Under the pieces are notes generated by a model. The model saw nothing but the letters and a program-made list of their open reading frames with translations. It was not told the origin of the DNA and searched no databases. Made by a program: the position numbers and the translations under genes. This document shows positions 1 through 8,861 of a stretch of DNA of 64,000 nucleotides, in pieces; positions within the stretch are counted from its first letter, which is position 1, and each line of letters starts with the position of its first letter. Origin of the DNA: Streptomyces sp. Ag109_O5-1 (lineage in GTDB: Bacteria; Actinomycetota; Actinomycetes; Streptomycetales; Streptomycetaceae); assembly GCF_003814875.1 (NCBI RefSeq), contig NZ_RKQF01000001.1, positions 6,138,001 to 6,202,000 of the forward strand, given 5' to 3'.

Positions 1-1224
1 CTCGCCGTCCGCAAGTTCGCCCCCTACGCGGACCCCCTGCTGCTGCCGCTGGCCACCCTGCTCAACGGCCTCGGCCTGGTCGTCATCTGGAGACTCGACC
101 AGTCCAAACTGCTGCAGACGATCAAACAGGCGGGCACCGCGGCACCACGGCAGCTGCTGTACACCGCGATGGGCATCGCGCTGTTCATCGTCGTGCTGAT
201 CTTCCTCAAGGACCACCGCGTCCTGCAGCGCTACACCTACATCTCCATGGTCGGCGCGCTCTTCCTGCTGCTGCTGCCGCTCGTACCGGGCCTCGGCCAG
301 AACATCTACGGCGCCAAGATCTGGATCTCCGTCGCGGGCTTCTCCATCCAGCCCGGCGAGTTCGCCAAGATCGTCCTCGCGATCTTCTTCGCCGGCTACC
401 TGATGGTCAAACGGGACGCCCTCGCACTCGCCAGCCGCCGCTTCATGGGCCTGTACCTGCCGCGCGGCCGCGACCTCGGACCGATCCTGGTCGTCTGGTT
501 CATGTCGATCCTCATCCTGGTGTTCGAGACCGACCTCGGTACCTCGCTGCTGTTCTTCGGAATGTTCGTCATCATGCTGTACGTCGCCACCGAGCGGACC
601 AGCTGGATCGTCTTCGGTCTGCTGATGGCCGCGGCCGGCGCGGTCGGCGTGGCCAGCTTCGAACCGCACGTCCAGCAGCGCGTCCAGGCCTGGCTCAGCC
701 CGATGAACGAGTACAAGCTCTCCCAGAAGGGCGTCGTCGGCCACTCCGAGCAGGCGATGCAGGCCCTGTGGGCGTTCGGCTCCGGCGGCACCCTCGGCAC
801 CGGCCTCGGCCAGGGCCACTCCGACCTCATCCGGTTCGCCGCCAACTCCGACTTCATCCTCGCCACCTTCGGCGAGGAGCTCGGCCTGGCCGGCATCATG
901 GCGTTCCTGCTGCTCTACGGCCTGATCGTGGAGCGTGGCGTACGCACCGCCCTCGCCGCCCGCGACCCATTCGGCAAGCTGCTCGCCATCGGCCTCTCCG
1001 GCGCCTTCGCCCTCCAGGTCTTCGTCGTCGCCGGCGGTGTCATGGGCCTCATCCCGCTCACCGGTATGACGATGCCGTTCGTGGCGTACGGCGGTTCCTC
1101 CGTCATCGCCAACTGGGCACTGATCGGCATCCTCATCCGCATCAGCGACACCGCCCGCCGCCCGGCCCCGGCCCCAGCAGCCAACCCCGACGCCGAGATG
1201 ACCCAGGTGGTCCGCCCGTCATGA
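1..1224 (+). CDS. rodA: FtsW/RodA-family SEDS peptidoglycan glycosyltransferase (5' truncated)
   Basis: The reading frame is open from base 1, so the N-terminus lies outside the window; 407 residues are visible. It is a multi-pass membrane protein of the SEDS family, which polymerises lipid II glycan strands together with a class B PBP. The visible part has many hydrophobic helices, a FSIQPGEFAK segment typical of the family, a large extracellular loop and a conserved GMTMPFVAYGGSS region near the C-terminus. The stop TGA overlaps the ATG of the next gene (ATGA), so the two are translationally coupled, as expected for a SEDS/PBP pair. Position before a PBP and a PASTA kinase matches the actinobacterial rodA-pbpA-pknB cluster. 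The symbol rests on this context; ftsW-like would also be defensible. Confidence 0.93.
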   Translation, partial: LAVRKFAPYADPLLLPLATLLNGLGLVVIWRLDQSKLLQTIKQAGTAAPRQLLYTAMGIALFIVVLIFLKDHRVLQRYTYISMVGALFLLLLPLVPGLGQNIYGAKIWISVAGFSIQPGEFAKIVLAIFFAGYLMVKRDALALASRRFMGLYLPRGRDLGPILVVWFMSILILVFETDLGTSLLFFGMFVIMLYVATERTSWIVFGLLMAAAGAVGVASFEPHVQQRVQAWLSPMNEYKLSQKGVVGHSEQAMQALWAFGSGGTLGTGLGQGHSDLIRFAANSDFILATFGEELGLAGIMAFLLLYGLIVERGVRTALAARDPFGKLLAIGLSGAFALQVFVVAGGVMGLIPLTGMTMPFVAYGGSSVIANWALIGILIRISDTARRPAPAPAANPDAEMTQVVRPS

Positions 1225-2705
1225 ACAAGCCCCTACGCCGGATCGCGATCTTCTGCGGCCTCCTGGTCCTCACCCTGCTGCTGCGCGACAACTGGCTCCA
1301 GTACGTCAAGGCCGACAGCCTCCGCGAGGACACGGCCAACCGCCGCGTCACGATCGCCCGTTACTCCACACCGCGTGGCGACATCATCGTCGACGGCAGC
1401 CCCATCACCGGCTCCACCGCGTCGAGTTCCTCCGGTCTCAACGACCTGAAGTACAAGCGCACGTACAAGAACGGTCCCATGTGGGCCCCGGTCACCGGCT
1501 TCGCCTCCCAGGCCTTCGGCGCCACCCAGCTGGAGAACCTGGAAGACGGCATCCTCACCGGCAACGACGACCGGCTCTTCTTCCGCAACACCCTCGACAT
1601 GATCACGGGCAAGCAGAAGTCGGGCGGCAACGTCGTCACCACGCTCAACGCGGCCGCCCAGAAGGCCGCGTACAACGGCCTGAAGACACAGGGCGGCAAG
1701 GGCGCGGTCGTCGCCCTCGACCCCTCCACGGGCAAGATCCTGGCCCTCGCCTCCTACCCGTCGTACGACCCCTCGGCCTTCGCCGGCACCTCGGACACCG
1801 ACGCCACGGCCTGGAAGAAGCTGCAGAAGACATACAACCCGAACGACCCGATGCTGAACCGGGCGCTGCGCGAGACCTACCCGCCGGGCTCCACCTTCAA
1901 GGTGGTCACCGCCTCGGCCGCGCTGGAGAACGGGCTGTACAACTCGGCCGACCAGGCCACCAACTCGCCACTGCCGTACGTCATGCCCGGCACCACCACC
2001 GAGCTGAAGAACGAGGGCAACATCCCCTGCAAGAACGCGACCATGCGGATCGCGCTGCAGTTCTCCTGCAACACCGTCTTCGGCAAGATCGGCGCCGACC
2101 TCGGCAACGACAAGATGCTCGCCGAGGCCAAGAAGTTCGGCTTCGACGCCCAGCAGTTCACCCCGGTCCGCTCCAGCGCCTCGGTCTTCTCCGACAACAT
2201 GAACCAGTCGCAGACCGCGCTGTCCTCGATCGGCCAGTACAACACCGCCGCGACCCCGCTGCAGATGGCCATGGTCGCCTCCGCGGTCGCCAACGACGGC
2301 AAGCTGATGAAGCCGTACATGATCGATAAGCTTCAGTCGCCGGGCCTCGACACCATCTCGCAGACCGACCCCCAGGAACTGAGCCAGCCGCTGACCTCCT
2401 CCAACGCCCAGATCCTCCAGTCGATGATGGAGACGGTCGTCAAGGACGGCACCGGCAAGAACGCGCAGATCAACGGCGTCACCGTCGGCGGCAAGACCGG
2501 CACCGCCCAGCACGGTGTGGAGAACAGCGAGAACCCGTACGCCTGGTTCATCTCCTACGCCAAGCTCCCCGACGGCAGCAAGCCGGTCGCCGTCGCCGTG
2601 GTGATCGAGGACGACCAGGCCAACCGTGACGACATCTCCGGCGGCGGCCTCGCGGCCCCGATCGCGAAGAGTGTGATGGAGGCGGTCATCAACTCCAAGA
2701 AGTGA
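1221..2705 (+). CDS. pbpA: Class B penicillin-binding protein (transpeptidase)
   Basis: 494-residue peptidoglycan DD-transpeptidase partnered with the upstream SEDS polymerase. It has a short cytoplasmic N-terminus and one membrane anchor (about residues 8-22), then a dimerisation domain and the penicillin-binding domain. All three active-site motifs are present: S224-T-F-K227 (acylated serine), S282-C-N and K425-T-G-T. The start ATG overlaps the upstream stop. A longer in-frame extension exists upstream but runs through the SEDS gene in another frame and is not coding. It acts on the outer face of the membrane and is a beta-lactam target. Orthologues sit in the same actinobacterial cluster; septal versus apical role cannot be told from sequence. 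Confidence 0.94.
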   Translation: MNKPLRRIAIFCGLLVLTLLLRDNWLQYVKADSLREDTANRRVTIARYSTPRGDIIVDGSPITGSTASSSSGLNDLKYKRTYKNGPMWAPVTGFASQAFGATQLENLEDGILTGNDDRLFFRNTLDMITGKQKSGGNVVTTLNAAAQKAAYNGLKTQGGKGAVVALDPSTGKILALASYPSYDPSAFAGTSDTDATAWKKLQKTYNPNDPMLNRALRETYPPGSTFKVVTASAALENGLYNSADQATNSPLPYVMPGTTTELKNEGNIPCKNATMRIALQFSCNTVFGKIGADLGNDKMLAEAKKFGFDAQQFTPVRSSASVFSDNMNQSQTALSSIGQYNTAATPLQMAMVASAVANDGKLMKPYMIDKLQSPGLDTISQTDPQELSQPLTSSNAQILQSMMETVVKDGTGKNAQINGVTVGGKTGTAQHGVENSENPYAWFISYAKLPDGSKPVAVAVVIEDDQANRDDISGGGLAAPIAKSVMEAVINSKK

Positions 2706-2874
2706 CCCCGCTCACGTTCCCTTCACATCGGTGCACGTTGCGATACCGGTCCTGTATCGGGTTACGGGCTTGGCCAGGTCACACAAACACAGCCGGGTAC
2801 GGTAGGCCCGGACGGCAGCCTCCGACCGCACACCCGTGCCGGTCGGGACCCACGGAGAGGGCTGGTAGGTAGCT

Positions 2875-4854
2875 ATGGAAGAGCCGCGTCGCCTCGGCGG
2901 CCGGTACGAGCTGGGCCACGTGCTCGGCCGTGGTGGCATGGCGGAGGTCTACCTCGCGCATGACACCCGGCTCGGCCGCGCGGTGGCGGTGAAGACGCTG
3001 CGCGTGGACCTCGCGCGTGATCCGTCCTTCCAAGCCCGGTTCCGCCGGGAGGCCCAGTCTGCCGCCTCGCTCAACCACCCCGCGATCGTCGCGGTCTACG
3101 ACACGGGCGAGGACTACATCGACGGGGTCTCGATCCCGTACATCGTCATGGAGTACGTGGAGGGCTCGACCCTGCGCGAGCTGCTCCACTCCGGACGCAA
3201 ACTCCTCCCCGAGCGCGCGATGGAAATGACCATCGGCATCCTCCAGGGCCTGGAGTACGCGCACCGCAGCGGCATCGTCCACCGGGACATCAAGCCGGCG
3301 AACGTCATGCTGACGCGCAACGGCCAGGTCAAGGTGATGGACTTCGGCATCGCCCGCGCCATGGGCGACTCCGGCATGACCATGACCCAGACGGCCGCGG
3401 TCATCGGCACCGCCCAGTACCTGTCTCCCGAGCAGGCCAAGGGCGAGCAGGTCGACGCCCGCTCGGACCTCTACTCGACAGGCTGCCTGCTCTACGAGCT
3501 GCTGACGGTACGGCCGCCGTTCGTGGGCGACAGCCCGGTGGCGGTGGCCTACCAGCACGTACGGGAGGAACCGCAGCCCCCGTCGGTCTTCGACCCCGAG
3601 ATCACCCCGGAGATGGACGCGATCGTCCTCCGGGCCCTGGTCAAGGACCCGAACTACCGCTATCAGTCGGCCGACGAGATGCGCGCCGACATCGAGGCCT
3701 GCCTGGACGGCCAGCCGGTCGCCGCCACCGCGGCGATGGGCTCCGTGGGCTACGGCGGCTACCCGGACGACCAGGCGACCACCGCACTGCGCGCGGACGC
3801 CGGCGCGACCACCATGCTCCCGCCCATGAACCCGGACGACGGCGGCTACGGCTACGACGACCGCCCGGACCGCCGCCGCCAGCAGAAGAAGAGCAACACA
3901 TCCACGATCCTGCTCGTGGTCGCCGGCATCCTGGTGCTGGTCGGCTCCGTCCTGATCGGAAAATGGGTGGTCAGCGGCAACGGCGGGGACAAACCCTTCG
4001 CCGCCCCGAACTTCGTGGGTTCCACGTACTCGGACGCACAGAAGATGGCCGTGAATTCGGGCCTGAAGCTGGCGGCACCGACACGAAAGACCTGCGCCGA
4101 CCAGCCCAAGGGCAGCGTCTGCTCCCAGGACCCGGCACCGAACTCGAACGTCAAGAAGGGCGACACCATCAGCCTGGTGGTGTCGACGGGGGCGCCGAAG
4201 GTCGCCGTGGACAACGTGATCGGCAAGAGCATCGACGACGCCACCACGCAACTGGAGAACAAGGGCTTCAAGGTCAAGGTCACCAAGACCGTCTCCACCC
4301 AGACCGAGGGCACGGTCCTGAGCCAGAACCCCGACCCGGGCACCGAGAAGGAGAAGGGCTCGACCGTCACCCTGGAGGTCGCCAAGGCCCCGGACAAGGT
4401 CGCCATCCCCTCCGACATCGCCGGCAAGTCCTGCGATGACGCGAAGAGCGAGCTGCAGTCCCTGGGCCTGGTCCCGACCTGTGCCGACACTCCCGTCACC
4501 GACGCCACCCAGGACGGCAAGGTCATCTCGACCAACCCGGCGGTCGGCCAGCAGGTCCAGAAGAACACTGCGGTGACGATCAACGTCGGCAAGGTCCAAG
4601 AGAACCAGCAGGTGCAGATTCCACAGGACATTTCGGGCAAGACTTTGAAGGACGCCCGGAACGAGCTCCAGAACCTCGGCCTCCAGGTCAACGTCCAGGG
4701 TTCTCAGGACGACAACGCCACCGTCGTCACCTCGTCGCCCTCCCCCGGCAGCACCGCCAACAAGGGCGACACGATCACCCTGTTCGCCACCGCCCAGAAC
4801 AACAACGGCGGCAACAACGGCGGTACCAACATCTTCGGCGGTACCAGCGGCTGA
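2875..4854 (+). CDS. pknB: PASTA-domain Ser/Thr protein kinase (PknB type)
   Basis: 659-residue transmembrane kinase that senses muropeptides or lipid II and phosphorylates cell-wall and division proteins. The N-terminal kinase domain has a glycine-rich loop near residue 18, the ATP-binding lysine K40, catalytic H136-R-D138 and metal-binding D156-F-G. A low-complexity juxtamembrane stretch precedes one membrane helix (about 343-366). Outside lie four PASTA repeats (about 376-645) and an Asn/Gly-rich tail. Length and order match actinobacterial PknB. It lies 169 bp after the PBP gene, so it may have its own promoter. A strong terminator follows and ends the operon. Confidence 0.95.
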   Translation: MEEPRRLGGRYELGHVLGRGGMAEVYLAHDTRLGRAVAVKTLRVDLARDPSFQARFRREAQSAASLNHPAIVAVYDTGEDYIDGVSIPYIVMEYVEGSTLRELLHSGRKLLPERAMEMTIGILQGLEYAHRSGIVHRDIKPANVMLTRNGQVKVMDFGIARAMGDSGMTMTQTAAVIGTAQYLSPEQAKGEQVDARSDLYSTGCLLYELLTVRPPFVGDSPVAVAYQHVREEPQPPSVFDPEITPEMDAIVLRALVKDPNYRYQSADEMRADIEACLDGQPVAATAAMGSVGYGGYPDDQATTALRADAGATTMLPPMNPDDGGYGYDDRPDRRRQQKKSNTSTILLVVAGILVLVGSVLIGKWVVSGNGGDKPFAAPNFVGSTYSDAQKMAVNSGLKLAAPTRKTCADQPKGSVCSQDPAPNSNVKKGDTISLVVSTGAPKVAVDNVIGKSIDDATTQLENKGFKVKVTKTVSTQTEGTVLSQNPDPGTEKEKGSTVTLEVAKAPDKVAIPSDIAGKSCDDAKSELQSLGLVPTCADTPVTDATQDGKVISTNPAVGQQVQKNTAVTINVGKVQENQQVQIPQDISGKTLKDARNELQNLGLQVNVQGSQDDNATVVTSSPSPGSTANKGDTITLFATAQNNNGGNNGGTNIFGGTSG

Positions 4855-4872
4855 CGGCCCGATCACGACAGC

Positions 4873-4916
4873 GGAGCCCCGGCGTCCTCGTGAGAGGACG
4901 CCGGGGCTCCGTTTTT
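4873..4916 (+). terminator. Strong intrinsic terminator after pknB
   Basis: Perfect 17-bp GC-rich stem (4873-4889 with 4894-4910), 4-nt GTGA loop, then a T-run at 4912-4916. It closes the rodA-pbpA-pknB transcript and insulates the next gene. Confidence 0.9.
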
Positions 4917-5051
4917 GGCGACACGCACAGGTCCCGAACGTGAGTTCTCTCCTCGATCGTGTCCTCGTACATCCCGCCTCGTTGACCGGGTGGGGTGGGG
5001 AATCTGTTCACTGCCCCGGCCGTACGGCCACAACGAACAAGGGGGCAGAAC

Positions 5052-6083
5052 ATGATCGACCAAACAGCTCTGCTGGAGTCCCAGGCCCTGCGCAGCAGCG
5101 TGCTGGATCGCACTGACGTGCTCGACAGAGTGAAGGCACTGTCACTGCTGCCGGACGGGATGCATGTGACTACGGCGATGGTGGCGGCGTACTTCGAGGT
5201 CACCGTGAAGACGCTTGAGTCCGTTGTGGAAGACCATCGGCATGAACTGGAGGCCAGTGGCTACCAAGTTCTGACAGGCGAGCGACTGGCCCTCTTCAAG
5301 GGGGCCAGTGGGATCCACTCGCGCTCAAAGGCACTTGCCCTGTTCTCGCGCCGGGCCATCCTCAACGTCGCCATGCTCCTCCGCGACAGCGAAGTCGCAC
5401 GTCAGGTACGTGTCTACCTCCTCGACATGGAGTACCTGGCCCGGACCCAGCCTGTGGAAAACCCGGCGCCAACAGACCTCCTGGCTCTTGACGACTGCAT
5501 CGACCAGCGCATCACCCACATCCTCGGCAAGACCGTGGTACCGATGTTCAACGCCCTGATCGAGACATCGGGCGAGCATCGGCAAGAGCTGATCGCCCTG
5601 CGGGCAGGAGTCCAGCGCATCGAGCGGCGGCTCCACCAGCACCACGCACGGCTCAAGAGGCTCGAAGGGATCCGGGACGACCGCCCCGCCATCGGAGTCA
5701 TGGCCGCCATGGACGCCATGAACGGCCGCACGTTCGAGCGCCATATCGCCAAGCTGCTGATCCGCGACGGTTGCACCAACGTCGTCGTACAGGGCGGTCA
5801 CGGCGACCGGGGCGTCGACATCATCGGACTCACGGCCGACGGGCGGCGCCTCGTCGTCCAGTGCAAGAGGTTCGCGCCCTACCTCAACATCACCAGCCCC
5901 GACGTCCAGAAGTTCATCGGGGCCGCGAAGGTCCTGTACAGCGCGGACGTGGCGCTCTACGTGGCAACGTGCCCCTTCACAGCGGCAGCCCTGGACATCG
6001 CCGCCGAAGCCGGGATCATCGCCGTACACCGTGGGAAGCTGGAGGACTGGAGCGCCGGGGAACCGCTGAAGGTTCTGGAGTAG
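5052..6083 (+). CDS. Antirepressor-like domain fused to Mrr-type restriction endonuclease domain
   Basis: 343 residues. The C-terminal part (about 225-343) is a PD-(D/E)XK nuclease of the Mrr family: E229 in the first helix, D256 in GDRGVDII and Q270-C-K272 form the expected catalytic set. Mrr proteins cut methylated or foreign DNA. The N-terminal part (about 1-115) resembles phage antirepressor/AntA-like domains, with a segment ending ARQVRVYLLDMEY; this is weaker evidence. An amphipathic helical linker (about 130-200) may dimerise. ATG 5052 was chosen for the AAGGGGG ribosome site; an upstream GTG at 4995 lacks one. The gene stands alone between two terminators inside an otherwise conserved core region, which suggests insertion. 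No methylase gene is adjacent. Confidence 0.8.
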   Translation: MIDQTALLESQALRSSVLDRTDVLDRVKALSLLPDGMHVTTAMVAAYFEVTVKTLESVVEDHRHELEASGYQVLTGERLALFKGASGIHSRSKALALFSRRAILNVAMLLRDSEVARQVRVYLLDMEYLARTQPVENPAPTDLLALDDCIDQRITHILGKTVVPMFNALIETSGEHRQELIALRAGVQRIERRLHQHHARLKRLEGIRDDRPAIGVMAAMDAMNGRTFERHIAKLLIRDGCTNVVVQGGHGDRGVDIIGLTADGRRLVVQCKRFAPYLNITSPDVQKFIGAAKVLYSADVALYVATCPFTAAALDIAAEAGIIAVHRGKLEDWSAGEPLKVLE

Positions 6084-6101
6084 GCAGGATGTGACACACA
6101 G

Positions 6102-6142
6102 AGGCCCGAAGTCGCAAATCGTAGTTGCGGCTTCGGGCCTTC
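6102..6142. terminator. Hairpin terminator after the Mrr-like gene
   Basis: 16-bp stem with one G-T pair (6102-6117 with 6125-6140) and a 7-nt loop, 19 bp after the stop codon. Only a short T pair follows, but stem strength suggests termination from either side. Confidence 0.7.
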
Positions 6143-6155
6143 GCCATGCTAGGTG

Positions 6156-6180
6156 ACTGAGCTCCTTGCAGGAGCTCAGT
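6156..6180. terminator. Second hairpin, at the sortase stop codon
   Basis: Perfect 10-bp stem ACTGAGCTCC/GGAGCTCAGT with loop TTGCA. Its last base touches the stop codon of the convergent sortase gene, so it probably ends that minus-strand transcript. Confidence 0.6.
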
Positions 6181-6929
6181 CAGCGCAGTTCCTTCGGCAG
6201 TGTCCGCTTGCTGTCCACCTTCTGCACCCGCACCAGCTCCCCCCACACCACATACCGGTACCGGCTCGTGTACACCGGCGTGCATGTCGTCAGGGTGATG
6301 TAGTGGCCCGGCTTCGTCTTGCCGGACTCCTTGGGGACCTGGGAGAGGACCTTGACGTTGTACTTCGAGGTCTCCGGGAGGATGTCGTAGACCTTGTAGA
6401 CGTACCAGTCGTCCCGAGTCTCGAAGACGACCGGGTCGCCGACCTTCACCTTGTCGATGTTGTGGAACTTGGCACCGTGACCGTCCCGGTGGGCGGCGAG
6501 GGTGAAGTTGCCGGTCTTGCCCGTGGTCGGGAGCGCGGCCTTGACCGGATCCGTGTAGTAGCCGGCCACACCGCCGTTGAGGACATCCGTCGACGTGCCC
6601 TTCTCGACCAGGACCTCGCCGTTCTTCATCGACGGCACATGCAGGAAGCCGATGCCGTCCTTCGTGTCCAGCGCCCCCGGACCGGTGTCCGGCTGGGCCC
6701 AGGTGTCACGGACCTTGTCACCCTCCCGGTCCGCCTTGCGGTCCGCTATGACGTTCGTCCACCAGAGCGAGTAGACGACGAACAGGCCGAGCACCAGGCC
6801 CGCCGTGATGAGGAGTTCACCCAGGACGCTGACCGCCATCGCGATCCGGCCGATCGGCCGACGGCCCGGGACGGGCACCGCGTCCGGCGCGTCGGTCTGC
6901 TCTTCGGTGTCGTCGGCGGTCGCTGCCAC
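6180..6929 (-). CDS. srtE2: Class E sortase (SrtE2-like)
   Basis: 249-residue membrane-anchored cysteine transpeptidase that links LAXTG-type surface proteins, such as long chaplins in Streptomyces, to peptidoglycan. It has an N-terminal cytoplasmic tail, one membrane helix (about 28-55) and an extracytoplasmic sortase fold. The catalytic set is H147 (AAHRDGHG), C216 (TLTTC) and an Arg at 223 or 225 (SRYRYVVWG). The start is a GTG. It lies 19 bp downstream of the next sortase gene on the same strand, so both belong to one transcript. Assignment to E2 rather than E1 is by order relative to the S. coelicolor pair. Confidence 0.88.
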   Translation of the reverse strand: MAATADDTEEQTDAPDAVPVPGRRPIGRIAMAVSVLGELLITAGLVLGLFVVYSLWWTNVIADRKADREGDKVRDTWAQPDTGPGALDTKDGIGFLHVPSMKNGEVLVEKGTSTDVLNGGVAGYYTDPVKAALPTTGKTGNFTLAAHRDGHGAKFHNIDKVKVGDPVVFETRDDWYVYKVYDILPETSKYNVKVLSQVPKESGKTKPGHYITLTTCTPVYTSRYRYVVWGELVRVQKVDSKRTLPKELR

Positions 6930-6948
6930 TGTTCCTCTGCCTCTGCCC

Positions 6949-8007
6949 TTACTCGACGAGCGCGTCCGGCTTGCCCTTGCTGCGCGGGCGTTCCTCGACC
7001 ATCTTGCCCCACACGATCAACCGGTACTTGCTGGTGAACTCCGGTGTGCAGGTGGTGAGAGTGATGTAGCGGCCCGGCTTGGTGAAACCCGAACCCTTCG
7101 GGACCGGATCCAGCACACTCACGTTGCTCGGCGCCGTCACCGGCAGCATCGACGTCACCTTGTACACGAAGTACTCGTCCTGCGTCTCGACGACGACCGC
7201 GTCACCGGCCACCAGTCTGTTGATGTACCGGAACGGCTCGCCGTGCGTGTTGCGGTGCGCGGCCAGACCGAAGTTACCGGTCTTGTCCTGAGGCATCGCG
7301 GTCTTCAGCGCACCCTCGCCGTAGTGACCGACCATGCCCTTGTCGAGGACCTTCTTGTTGCTGACGCCCTCGGCGATCGGCGCCACCACGTCCAGCTTGG
7401 GGATGTGAAGGATGGCGAAACCCTGCCCCGGCGCGAAGACACCGGGCGCCCGCTTGCCGCTCGCCCAGTCCTTCTGCAGGGCGCTCGCCTCACTGCCCGC
7501 CTGGGCATGGGCACGGACGTTCGTCCACCACAGCTGATAGGTGACGAACAACAGCATCAGCACACCGGTGGTGATGAACACCTCGCCTATCGCCCGGCTC
7601 GCCACGACGGCCGGACTGGGCTTGCGCAGCCGCTCCCGGCGACGCGCCTCGACCCGGGACAACGGACGTCCCGAGGCGCTGTTCCCGCTCGGCGGTGCCT
7701 CCGCCGCCTCCGGTGCGCCACCGTGCCGCCCGCCACGCCGTCTGGCTGCCTTTCTACGGGCCGCTCGGCCGCCCCCTGGTGTCCCAGGGGCAGAAGAGGC
7801 TGCCGTGCCCGCAGACGCCGACATAGGCGGCGGATCGGGGATCCGCAGGGCGACGGTCTCCTCGTCGATCGGCGGGAGATAGACCGCCGCCGGCTCCTCG
7901 GCCGTGACCGGAGGCAGATACGCCGTCTCCCCGAGCGCGCTCGACCCCCCGTACGGCTGAACCCCGTACGAGGTATCGGTCTCGCGCTCGGGGCGCAGCG
8001 CGGTCAC
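6949..8007 (-). CDS. srtE1: Class E sortase (SrtE1-like) with long N-terminal tail
   Basis: 352 residues, longer than the neighbouring sortase because of about 130 charged, Ala/Pro-rich cytoplasmic residues before the membrane helix (about 158-180). The catalytic domain has H251 (AAHRNTHG), C320 (TLTTC) and a downstream Arg in SKYRLIVWG. Function is covalent attachment of LAXTG proteins at the cell surface, needed for aerial hyphae in Streptomyces. The GTG start overlaps the stop of the upstream amidotransferase gene (GTGA), so translation is coupled. No sortase substrate gene was seen nearby. Confidence 0.88.
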   Translation of the reverse strand: MTALRPERETDTSYGVQPYGGSSALGETAYLPPVTAEEPAAVYLPPIDEETVALRIPDPPPMSASAGTAASSAPGTPGGGRAARRKAARRRGGRHGGAPEAAEAPPSGNSASGRPLSRVEARRRERLRKPSPAVVASRAIGEVFITTGVLMLLFVTYQLWWTNVRAHAQAGSEASALQKDWASGKRAPGVFAPGQGFAILHIPKLDVVAPIAEGVSNKKVLDKGMVGHYGEGALKTAMPQDKTGNFGLAAHRNTHGEPFRYINRLVAGDAVVVETQDEYFVYKVTSMLPVTAPSNVSVLDPVPKGSGFTKPGRYITLTTCTPEFTSKYRLIVWGKMVEERPRSKGKPDALVE

Positions 8008-8642
8008 GCCGTGGCCCTGCCCACCACCGGGGCGAGCCCCGCCGACCTCGCCACGGCCCCCTGGTCACCGCACTCCACCAGCCAGTTGGCCAGCATCCGG
8101 TGCCCGTGCTCGGTCAGCACCGACTCGGGGTGGAACTGCACACCCTCCACCGGGAGTTCACGGTGCCGCAGCCCCATGATGATCCCGTCGTGGGTGCGGG
8201 CGGTCACCTCCAGCTCGACCGGAACCGTGTCCGGCTCGGCCGCGAGCGAGTGGTAGCGGGTCGCGGTGAACGGGGTCGGCAGGCCGGCGAAGACCCCCTT
8301 GCCCTCATGCTCCACCAGCGAGGTCTTGCCGTGCAGCAGCTCCGGCGCCCGGTCCACCACACCGCCGTACGCCACCTGCATCGACTGCATGCCGAGACAG
8401 ACACCGAAGACCGGGACACCGGTGGCCGCACAGTGCCGGACCATCTCCACACACACCCCGGCCTCCTCCGGCGTACCGGGGCCCGGCGACAGCAGCACAC
8501 CGTCGAAACCGTCCTGGGCATGCGCCGTCGACACCTCGTCGTTGCGCAGCACCTCGCACTCGGCGCCCAGCTGGTACAGGTACTGGACCAGGTTGAAGAC
8601 GAAGCTGTCGTAGTTGTCGACGACGAGAATCCGCGCGCTCAC
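8004..8642 (-). CDS. Aminodeoxychorismate/anthranilate synthase glutamine amidotransferase subunit
   Basis: 212-residue class I glutamine amidotransferase that hydrolyses glutamine and passes ammonia to a chorismate-using partner for folate (PabB) or tryptophan (TrpE). It begins with the family signature VVDNYDSFVFNLVQYL. The nucleophile is C82 in GVCLGMQ, with H171 and E173 in FHPES. The GTG start overlaps the TGA of the small membrane protein gene upstream. A frame-open stretch before it is not coding. PabA and TrpG cannot be separated by sequence; no partner gene is adjacent. Its place inside a sortase operon is conserved in Streptomyces but metabolically unexplained. Confidence 0.92.
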   Translation of the reverse strand: MSARILVVDNYDSFVFNLVQYLYQLGAECEVLRNDEVSTAHAQDGFDGVLLSPGPGTPEEAGVCVEMVRHCAATGVPVFGVCLGMQSMQVAYGGVVDRAPELLHGKTSLVEHEGKGVFAGLPTPFTATRYHSLAAEPDTVPVELEVTARTHDGIIMGLRHRELPVEGVQFHPESVLTEHGHRMLANWLVECGDQGAVARSAGLAPVVGRATA

Positions 8643-8800
8643 TGGTTGTCCACCGTCACATCGTTGAAGGGCAGCAGCGGTTCGGCCCAGGGGAAGACGT
8701 ACTGGAAGAGGACGTAGACCACGGCCAGGACGAGCACGAGTGAGATCAGCGACTTCACCCATACGTTCCCCGGCAGATGCCGCCAGATGTAGCCGTACAT
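8639..8800 (-). CDS. Small single-span membrane protein
   Basis: 53 residues with one strongly hydrophobic helix (about 14-36) followed by a short acidic tail ending VTVDNQ. The ATG at 8800 is preceded by AGGGACGGC; a longer version starting at 8857 lacks support. Its stop overlaps the start of the amidotransferase gene (GTGA). Function is unknown; the location suggests an envelope accessory role. Confidence 0.7.
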   Translation of the reverse strand: MYGYIWRHLPGNVWVKSLISLVLVLAVVYVLFQYVFPWAEPLLPFNDVTVDNQ

Positions 8801-8861
8801 GCCGTCCCTGCCGTCCCTTCCGTTCCAACACGGCACCAGAATCCCGCCGTACTGCACCAGA

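Noticed and set aside
768..1220. N-terminal extension of the penicillin-binding protein to base 768
   Set aside because: This part is a shadow of the RodA gene, Arg/His/Pro-rich; the ATG at 1221 gives the correct membrane anchor.
2779..4866. A 695-codon minus-strand frame opposite pknB
   Set aside because: The plus strand carries an intact kinase with PASTA repeats; the antisense frame has no domain.
5052..6083. A prophage or integrative element at the Mrr-like gene
   Set aside because: Only one gene is present; no integrase, attachment repeats or tRNA end were found at its borders.
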